Shown piece after piece: positions 58,616-64,000 of a stretch of DNA of 64,000 nt (the stretch's first letter is position 1; each line of letters starts with the position of its first letter). The notes beneath the pieces were generated by a model. That model made no database searches, had not been told where the DNA came from, and saw only the letters and a list, made by a program, of their open reading frames with translations. Origin of the DNA: JBCBSZ01 sp039818945 (GTDB lineage Bacteria; Actinomycetota; Acidimicrobiia; Acidimicrobiales; Poriferisodalaceae); the NCBI GenBank assembly GCA_039818945.1, contig JBCBSZ010000016.1, positions 14,488 through 78,487 of the forward strand. The letters run 5' to 3'. Position numbers and translations under genes: made by a program.

Positions 58616-59008
58616 ATGACCAAGGAAGAGATCCTCGACGCCATCGGCAACATGACGGTGCTCGAGCTGAAGGAGCTCCTCGATGCGTTCGAGGAGAAGT
58701 TCGACGTGACGGCGGCCGCCCCCGTGGCCGTCGCCGGCGTCGCCGCCGCCGGTGCGGCTGGCGGTGGTGGTGAGGCCGCCGGTGCCGCCGAGGAGAAGGA
58801 CGAGTTCGACGTCGTCCTCACCGCGGCCGGCGACAAGAAGATCCAGGTCATCAAGGAGGTCCGCGGGCTCACGAGCCTCGGGCTCAAGGAGGCCAAGGAT
58901 CTCGTCGAGGGCGCGCCGAAGCCCGTGCTCGAGGGCGTGTCGAAGGAAGACGCCGAGAAGGCCAAGGAGGCCCTCGAGGCCGCCGGCGGCAGCGTCGAGC
59001 TGAAGTAG
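58616..59008 (+). CDS. rplL: 50S ribosomal protein L7/L12
   Basis: Stalk protein of 130 residues. The N-terminal dimer domain LDAIGNMTVLELKELLDAFE, an Ala/Gly hinge (about residues 35-60) and the C-terminal factor-binding domain (EFDVVLTAAGDKKIQVIKEV, then GLGLKEAKDLVEGAPK-like) are complete. The ATG follows CCCGGAGGAAG. A good terminator follows. Confidence 0.97.
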   Translation: MTKEEILDAIGNMTVLELKELLDAFEEKFDVTAAAPVAVAGVAAAGAAGGGGEAAGAAEEKDEFDVVLTAAGDKKIQVIKEVRGLTSLGLKEAKDLVEGAPKPVLEGVSKEDAEKAKEALEAAGGSVELK

Positions 59009-59049
59009 TTCGCGCCGGGCCCGTGGCTCGGATCGACGACCTGAACGGA

Positions 59050-59077
59050 GGCCGGATCGCGGGGACGCGGTCCGGCC
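59050..59077 (+). terminator. terminator of rplJ-rplL
   Basis: GGCCGGA (59050-59056) pairs with TCCGGCC (59071-59077), and inner CGCG pairs lengthen the stem. TTCGTCGCGCTT follows. It lies 42 bases after the rplL stop. Confidence 0.65.
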
Positions 59078-59145
59078 TTCGTCGCGCTTGAGTTCCGCGA
59101 CCTCGTGCCGATGAAGAGTCAAGGAGCACGAGAAGGGGAACGCTC

Positions 59146-59658
59146 ATGAAGAACCTTGGTGATGACACCCTCCAGGTCGTCGTGTTCCGGGTGGCGAGCG
59201 AGAGCTACGCGATCCCGGTGCAGGACGTCGAGAGCATCATCCGCCACACCGACGTGACGGCCGTGCCGGAGTCGCCCTACGAGGTCCGGGGTGTCATCGA
59301 CATCCGCGGTCGCCTGATCTCGATCTACGACCTCCGTCGGCGGTTCGGGCTCGCCGAGCTCGAGGACGAGGCCACCGCGAACGTGCTAGTCCTGCGGTCC
59401 GAGGTGAGCGAGGTCGGCCTCATGGTCGACTCGGTGTCCGAGGTGGCCACCGTCTCGGTCAACGACAGCCAGCCCGCGCCGGCCGAGGCGACGGTCTCCA
59501 ACGACTTCCTCCTCGGTGTCATCCACCACGGCGACGCCCTGGTCATGCTGCTCGACGTGCCCCGGCTCCTGGGTCTCGAGGACCAGTCGGTCGCCGACCC
59601 CGGCCTCGGCGCGTACGAGCCGAGCCCCGGCGCCGAGCTGGTCAACAGCTCCGTCTGA
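59146..59658 (+). CDS. cheW: CheW-like chemotaxis coupling protein
   Basis: Protein of 170 residues with a single CheW domain: LQVVVFRVASESYAIPVQDV, PYEVRGVIDIRGRLISIYDL and LGVIHHGDALVMLLDVPRLL. Such proteins link receptors to the kinase CheA. No other chemotaxis gene is nearby, so its partners are elsewhere or it serves another function. Preceded by a GAAGGGG site; a hairpin follows. Confidence 0.9.
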   Translation: MKNLGDDTLQVVVFRVASESYAIPVQDVESIIRHTDVTAVPESPYEVRGVIDIRGRLISIYDLRRRFGLAELEDEATANVLVLRSEVSEVGLMVDSVSEVATVSVNDSQPAPAEATVSNDFLLGVIHHGDALVMLLDVPRLLGLEDQSVADPGLGAYEPSPGAELVNSSV

Positions 59659-59682
59659 ACCCGTCCCGCTCCCTTCGACACC

Positions 59683-59711
59683 CTCCGCCCCGGGGCCTCC
59701 CCGGGGCGGAG
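59683..59711 (+). terminator. hairpin after cheW
   Basis: CTCCGCCCCGG (59683-59693) pairs perfectly with CCGGGGCGGAG (59701-59711) around a seven-base loop, 25 bases after the cheW stop. No T-run. Confidence 0.5.
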
Positions 59712-59740
59712 CCGCGTCCGGGCCCGCACCGACGCGCTTG

Positions 59741-59756
59741 ACGTCAACGTTGACGT
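59741..59756. promoter_or_regulatory. operator palindrome 1 (ACGTCAACGTTGACGT)
   Basis: Perfect 16-bp palindrome with core GTCAACGTTGAC and a central CG, a style common for LacI-family sugar regulators. The second copy is centred 34 bases downstream. Confidence 0.6.
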
Positions 59757-59772
59757 TCGAGAAGGTACCCGC

Positions 59773-59792
59773 TTGCGTCAACGTTGACGCAA
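59773..59792. promoter_or_regulatory. operator palindrome 2 (20 bp, TTGCGTCAACGTTGACGCAA)
   Basis: Perfect 20-bp palindrome sharing the core GTCAACGTTGAC with 59743-59754. Both lie upstream of the DeoR-type regulator and sugar-transport genes. A TTGACA at 59904-59909 may be the -35 of the promoter they serve or of a separate one. Confidence 0.65.
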
Positions 59793-59940
59793 ACGAAGGT
59801 CGGTCAGTCCGGGGTCAGGAGCGAGGTTCGCCCTGGTCGCACGGTTGCCGAGCCGTCGAGATCGTCGACCGGGGGTGTCGAATGCGCAAGTGGAGCGGAA
59901 AGATTGACAAGCGAACGACGAGAGACGAAAGTGTCCTTCG

Positions 59941-60762
59941 ATGTACGGGGGGGATGCACCGGTGACGGTGCCCGCGGAGGTTCGGCATCGCCAGATCCAG
60001 GCGATGCTCGCCGAGGGACAGTTCGTGCGCGTCCGCGAGCTGAGCGCCCGCTTCGGTGTAAGCGCCGTGACCGTGCGCAACGACCTCGACCTCCTCGAAG
60101 CCCAGGGCCTCGTGCAGCGGGTCCACGGTGGCGCGCTCGCCGGGCCGAGCGTGGGCATCGGCGTCGAGCGCAGCTTCGACGAGCTCACCTACGAGGCCAC
60201 CGAGGCCAAGTCGGCCATCGCCCGGGCGGCCGCCGACCTCATCCGGTCCGGTGAGGCGGTCATCCTCGACGTCGGCACCACCACGACGATGCTCGCCCGG
60301 GAGATCGCCCATCGCACCGAGCTGCGCGAGCTGACGATCTTCACGAACGGGCTGCGGATCGCGCAGGAGCTGGAGCCGGCCCACCCCCGCCTGTCGGTCG
60401 TCGTCACCGGCGGCACGCTCCGCCCGCTCCAGCACTCGCTGGTGAACCCCCTGGCGTCGCAGGCCTATGCCGAGCTGTCGGCCGCGATCGCGTTCATCGG
60501 CTGCAACGGCGTCGATCTCGATGGCGGCGTGACCAACGTCAACCTCCCCGAGGCCGAGATCAAGCAGGTCATGGTCCACGCCGCCGAGCGGCGCGTCGTC
60601 GTGGCCGACTCCACCAAGCTCGCCCGGGTCGCCCTGGCCCGGATCAGCGACATCGACCACGTCGATGTGCTCGTCACCGACGACGGGGCGGACCCGTCCT
60701 TCGTCGATGACCTTCGTGATCGGGGCGTCGACGTCGTCGTCGCCTCGACCACGTCCACCTGA
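59941..60762 (+). CDS. DeoR family transcriptional regulator
   Basis: Regulator of 273 residues. The N-terminal DeoR helix-turn-helix is RHRQIQAMLAEGQFVRVREL, then FGVSAVTVRNDLDLLEAQGL and RVHGGAL. The C-terminal sugar-phosphate-isomerase-like sensor domain has AVILDVGTTTTMLAREIA and VVVADSTKLARVALARI. ATG at 59941; a GTG at 59962 behind a G-rich site is an alternative. It is followed within 25 bases by a sugar-binding protein gene and probably controls the operon in response to a phosphorylated sugar. Confidence 0.88.
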   Translation: MYGGDAPVTVPAEVRHRQIQAMLAEGQFVRVRELSARFGVSAVTVRNDLDLLEAQGLVQRVHGGALAGPSVGIGVERSFDELTYEATEAKSAIARAAADLIRSGEAVILDVGTTTTMLAREIAHRTELRELTIFTNGLRIAQELEPAHPRLSVVVTGGTLRPLQHSLVNPLASQAYAELSAAIAFIGCNGVDLDGGVTNVNLPEAEIKQVMVHAAERRVVVADSTKLARVALARISDIDHVDVLVTDDGADPSFVDDLRDRGVDVVVASTTST

Positions 60763-60784
60763 CATCCACCAAGAGAGGGAAGAC

Positions 60785-62218
60785 ATGAACAAGCGATGGT
60801 TGCGCCTGCTCGCCGTGTTGCTCGCCTTCGGGCTCCTGGCGGCGGCGTGCGGCGACTCCGACGACGACGACGCCGGCGACGACGGCGGCGATGCCGCCAC
60901 CGAGGAGACCGAGGCACCGGCGGACGATGCGGGTGACGACGGCGGCGACGACGCCACCGAGGAGACCGAGGCGCCGGCCGACGACGACGGCGGCGAAGCC
61001 GCCAGCGGTGACGGCGTGGCCCTCGAGTGGATGACCCGTCCGGACAACCCCGAGGAAGCGGCCGTCTATGACGCCATCTCGACCCAGCTCAACGGTGAGC
61101 TCGACGGCGTCGAGCTCACGTACACGCCGGGCTCCAACGAGGGCAACGGCTACCAGCAGACGCTGCTGACCAACCTGTCCGCCGGAACCGCCCCTGACGT
61201 GTTCTGGATCCCGGGCACCGACATCGCCGACTTCGCCTCGCGAGGTGTGATCCTCGACATGCGGGAGTTCGCCGACGCCGCCGGTCACAGCGACGCCGAC
61301 TTCTACCCGGGTCCGATGGCGCAGCTCACCACCGAGCTCGAGACCGGTCAGCCGGGCAACGCGCTGTGGGGCCTGCCTCGCGACGTGTCGACCTTCGGCC
61401 TCTACCTGAACCTGGACCTCATCGCCGAGGCCGGCGCCCCCAACCCGATCGAGCTGGAAGCAGCCGGTGAGTGGACCTGGGACGCCTTCCTCGAGGTCGC
61501 CGAGGCGGTCGCCGCGCTCGACACCTCGATCTTCGGCTACGCCCAGGCCAACTGGTGGGGCCCGAACGGCGCCTGGATGAACGCTGCCGGCGGTGGCTTC
61601 TTCAACGACGACCGGACCGCCTGTGGCCTCGACGCCGACGGCTCCATCGAGGGGCTGACGTTCCTGCGCGACCTGTACGCCAGCGACGTCGCCGTGCCCT
61701 TCGGCGAGGATCCCGAGGCGCCGTTCCGCGCCGGCCAGGTCGGCATGTTCCAGAACGGCCGCTGGGCCACGCCGGGCATCCGCACCGTCGACTTCAACTT
61801 CGACGTCGTCGGCCTGCCGGCCGGTCCGTCCGGCGGTCCGGGCAACTGGCTCTTCTGGGGCGCCTACGTGGTCAACGCGGACACCGCCGACCCCGCCGCC
61901 GCCTGGGAGCTCGTGGCCAACCTGACCCGGGCCGACGTCCAGGCCCAGATCTCCGAGCTGGGCGCCAACATCCCGAGCCGGGTGAGCCAGGAGGCGCTCG
62001 ACGCCTTCCTGACCTTCACCCCGCCCGAGAACAACCAGGCGTTCCTCGACGGTCTCGCCAACGATCCGACCACCGAGGGCCCGCTGTGGGCCGGCAGCTG
62101 GCCGGAGTTCGACGGGCTCGCCGGCACCGAGATCGGTGCCGTCGTGACCGGCGACCGTGACATCGACGACTTCGCCGCCAACATCTGCAGCGAGGTCGCC
62201 CCGGCCTTCGGGGGCTGA
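60785..62218 (+). CDS. sugar ABC transporter substrate-binding lipoprotein
   Basis: Extracytoplasmic binding protein of 477 residues, family 1. Signal peptide with lipobox LLAAACGD (lipid Cys about residue 22). An acidic linker follows (about 24-72) that contains a 19-residue unit, DAGDDGGDAATEETEAPAD, repeated almost exactly. The binding domain has TLLTNLSAGTAPDVFWIPGT and MFQNGRWATPGIR, as in maltose/multiple-sugar binding proteins. The linker probably spans the cell wall. The ATG at 60785 follows an AGAGAGGGAAG site. The permease genes follow. Confidence 0.9.
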   Translation: MNKRWLRLLAVLLAFGLLAAACGDSDDDDAGDDGGDAATEETEAPADDAGDDGGDDATEETEAPADDDGGEAASGDGVALEWMTRPDNPEEAAVYDAISTQLNGELDGVELTYTPGSNEGNGYQQTLLTNLSAGTAPDVFWIPGTDIADFASRGVILDMREFADAAGHSDADFYPGPMAQLTTELETGQPGNALWGLPRDVSTFGLYLNLDLIAEAGAPNPIELEAAGEWTWDAFLEVAEAVAALDTSIFGYAQANWWGPNGAWMNAAGGGFFNDDRTACGLDADGSIEGLTFLRDLYASDVAVPFGEDPEAPFRAGQVGMFQNGRWATPGIRTVDFNFDVVGLPAGPSGGPGNWLFWGAYVVNADTADPAAAWELVANLTRADVQAQISELGANIPSRVSQEALDAFLTFTPPENNQAFLDGLANDPTTEGPLWAGSWPEFDGLAGTEIGAVVTGDRDIDDFAANICSEVAPAFGG

Positions 62219-62292
62219 TCCCTACTCACCGACGCCCGCTCGACCCCACTGCCGAGGTGGTGGGGTCGGGCGGGCCCGGGACGGCACACATC

Positions 62293-63867
62293 ATGACCAT
62301 CACCGATCACACCACCGACGCCCGCTCCGACGGCTGGGAGGAGCTGCCGACCCCAGCGTGGGCGATGCCGCTCCTCGCCTGGCGCGTGGCGATGACCGCC
62401 GGGTTGGCGGTCCTCACCGTCCTCGTCCTCGTCGGACGGGGCGTCGTCGTCGACGCCCCGATCCGCTACGTCGTCGCGGTCGCCCTGCTCGGCGCGATCG
62501 TCGCGGCCGGCCGCGCCGTCGTCTGGACCCGCGATCGCGATCACCGCGGCCGACTGGCCGGCTTCGTCCTCGACGGGCTGACCGCCATCGTCGCCGGCTT
62601 CATCGCGCTCAACCGGATGGACGCGTTCACGGGCCTGGACTCCGTCGGCGAGGAGTTCAACTCGTCGTGGCCCTTCGCCCTCATCATCGTCTTCGGCTTC
62701 CTCGTCACCGGGCTGGCGCAGCGCGGCACGGTCGACAACGCGCCGCTGCTGCGCATCGGCCGCTGGCTCATGCTCGGCGGTCTGGCGATCCTCGCCCTCG
62801 ACATGGGCATCATCCAGCTGCTCATCGAGGCAGCACAGCGCGTGGTGCGCCTGGAGGTCCTGCCGTTCGCCATCCTCGCCGTCGCCGCCGGCGCCCTCTG
62901 CCGGATCCTCTTCGACGATGGCGCCCGCCGCTGGTTCGGCAGCACGCAGAGCCAGTCCGAGGCGATGGACGGGCTGTTCTTCGCCGCCCCGAACCTCCTC
63001 GGCTTCCTCACCTTCTTCGCCGGCCCGCTGATCGCGTCGCTGTTCATCAGCTTCACGGAGTGGGACGGCCTGACTGATCCCGAGTTCGTCGGCCTGCAGA
63101 ACTACATCGACCTGCTGAGCGACGACCTCTTCCTGCGGTCGTTGCGCAACATCGTCGTGTTCGGCGCCATCGCCATCCCGGCCGCCGTCATCCCGGCGAT
63201 GGTCCTCGCCGCCCTGCTCAACGCGAAGTTGCCCGGGATGAAGGTCTTCCGGGCGATCTACTTCCTGCCGTCGATCGCCGGCGTGGTCGGCGTCACCCTG
63301 ATCTGGAAGCAGCTGTTCAACTCGACGGTCGGCTACCTCAACTACGCGATCCTGCGGGTCACCGACGCCTGGAACGCCGTGTTCGGCACCGACGTCGAAG
63401 CGGCGCAACCACAGTGGATCTCCGACCCCGACATCGCGCTCTTCGCGGTGATCATCCTCTTCGCCTGGCAGCAGATCGGGTTCAACACCGTGCTGTTCCT
63501 CGCCGGCATGCAGGGCATCGACAAGACGCTCTACGAGGCCGCCTCCATCGACGGCGCCGGCACGTGGACGCAGTTCCGGCGCATCACCGTGCCGCTGCTC
63601 GCGCCGACGACGGTCTTCGTGGTGGCGACCACGACCATCCTCGGGCTCCAGATGTTCAACGAGCCCTTCATCCTCCAGGCGCCGTCCGAACCGTCCGGTC
63701 CGGGCAACTCGACCCTGACACCAGTGATCTACCTGTACCGGAACGCGTTCCAGGAGTTCCAGATCGGCTACGCCTCGGCGGTCGCCTGGGCGCTGTTCAT
63801 CCTCATCTTCGGCATCACGCTGCTCTACTTCCGACGCAGCGGCGACGAGGGAGCCCTCAAGGCATGA
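62293..63867 (+). CDS. sugar ABC transporter permease, MalF-like with long N-terminus
   Basis: Membrane permease of 524 residues. The last 290 residues are a standard binding-protein-dependent transport domain with the EAA loop YEAASIDGAGTWTQFRRITV. The first 230 residues add about five helices, more than typical MsmF-type permeases. The likely start is the ATG at 62293; GTG at 62257 in the same frame lacks a good site. The next permease gene overlaps its stop (ATGA). Confidence 0.88.
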   Translation: MTITDHTTDARSDGWEELPTPAWAMPLLAWRVAMTAGLAVLTVLVLVGRGVVVDAPIRYVVAVALLGAIVAAGRAVVWTRDRDHRGRLAGFVLDGLTAIVAGFIALNRMDAFTGLDSVGEEFNSSWPFALIIVFGFLVTGLAQRGTVDNAPLLRIGRWLMLGGLAILALDMGIIQLLIEAAQRVVRLEVLPFAILAVAAGALCRILFDDGARRWFGSTQSQSEAMDGLFFAAPNLLGFLTFFAGPLIASLFISFTEWDGLTDPEFVGLQNYIDLLSDDLFLRSLRNIVVFGAIAIPAAVIPAMVLAALLNAKLPGMKVFRAIYFLPSIAGVVGVTLIWKQLFNSTVGYLNYAILRVTDAWNAVFGTDVEAAQPQWISDPDIALFAVIILFAWQQIGFNTVLFLAGMQGIDKTLYEAASIDGAGTWTQFRRITVPLLAPTTVFVVATTTILGLQMFNEPFILQAPSEPSGPGNSTLTPVIYLYRNAFQEFQIGYASAVAWALFILIFGITLLYFRRSGDEGALKA

Positions 63868-64000
63868 CGGACGCGACCAGCACCGACGTCCCCACCACCG
63901 CCTCACCGGCTGCGACGCCCGCGTCCCGCCGGCGCCGGCGCTTCCGACTCCGCCGTCTCGTCGGGCCGGCGCTGGCCTACGGCGTCCTGATCCTGTTCGC
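63864..64000 (+). CDS. sugar ABC transporter permease, 5' end only
   Basis: The ATG at 63864 overlaps the previous stop. Only 45 codons are present before the window ends: a Thr/Ala-rich start, a strongly basic stretch (RRRRRFRLRRL) and the first membrane helix (VGPALAYGVLILF). By position and start pattern it is the MalG-type partner permease. Confidence 0.75.
   Translation, partial: MTDATSTDVPTTASPAATPASRRRRRFRLRRLVGPALAYGVLILF

Overview
The window is about 70% GC and reads as one contiguous stretch of an actinobacterial chromosome. An F420-type luciferase-like oxidoreductase, polyphosphate glucokinase, many GTG starts, GTGA/ATGA stop-start overlaps and TANNNT -10 boxes 6-8 bases before start codons all fit Actinomycetota. 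Class Acidimicrobiia is my best guess, by inference only.

Layout. 1-6904: 3' part of a first complex I (nuo) cluster, H(partial)-I-J-K-L-M-N. 7068-17648: a second complex I cluster, A-B-C-D-H-I-J-K-L-M-N, with no E, F or G. It is followed at once by a MidA/NDUFAF7-type methyltransferase (complex I assembly) and polyphosphate glucokinase. 19503-28233: single genes, namely a RIO-like kinase, a large protein with a GNRAV motif seen in contractile-injection-system cargo, a membrane blue-copper protein, an epimerase divergent from its TetR regulator, two membrane proteins, acetyl-CoA synthetase and a HAD phosphatase. 28335-30210: htpX with an IS481-family element inserted at its stop codon. 30225-38519: an Lrp regulator divergent from a fused indolepyruvate ferredoxin oxidoreductase, then a two-component system and an MMPL transporter that share a repeated palindrome. 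38601-42237: a lipoprotein/redoxin/MarR operon behind a perfect 32-bp palindrome, and an ECF42-like sigma with its DGPF partner. 42441-47910: quinone oxidoreductase, cyclase-STAND regulator, YajQ (with its 3' end triplicated), tRNA-Tyr, a VOC protein and a GNAT protein. 47962-51868: tRNA-Thr, tRNA-Met, ECF sigma plus zinc anti-sigma, tRNA-Trp, secE-nusG-rplK-rplA. 51997-57842: a roughly 6-kb block separating rplKA from rplJL. It carries a FAD oxidoreductase/ECF41 pair, a P-loop kinase fused in frame to an LLM oxidoreductase, a phosphotransferase and a probable selenoprotein. 57869-59008: L10 leader, rplJ, rplL. 59146-64000: a lone CheW, then a DeoR-regulated sugar ABC importer running off the end.

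The most notable signal is at 56676-57842. What looks like two genes is one GrdB-like reading frame interrupted by an in-frame UGA. The UGA sits at the first position of a U-x-x-C-T redox motif and is followed by a SECIS-like hairpin, so this is probably a selenocysteine protein.

No stretch longer than 300 bases is without a gene. The longest gaps (20259-20540 and 59659-59940, about 280 bases each) hold a candidate leader ORF with promoters, and a hairpin with operators, respectively. I saw no rRNA, CRISPR array or prophage.
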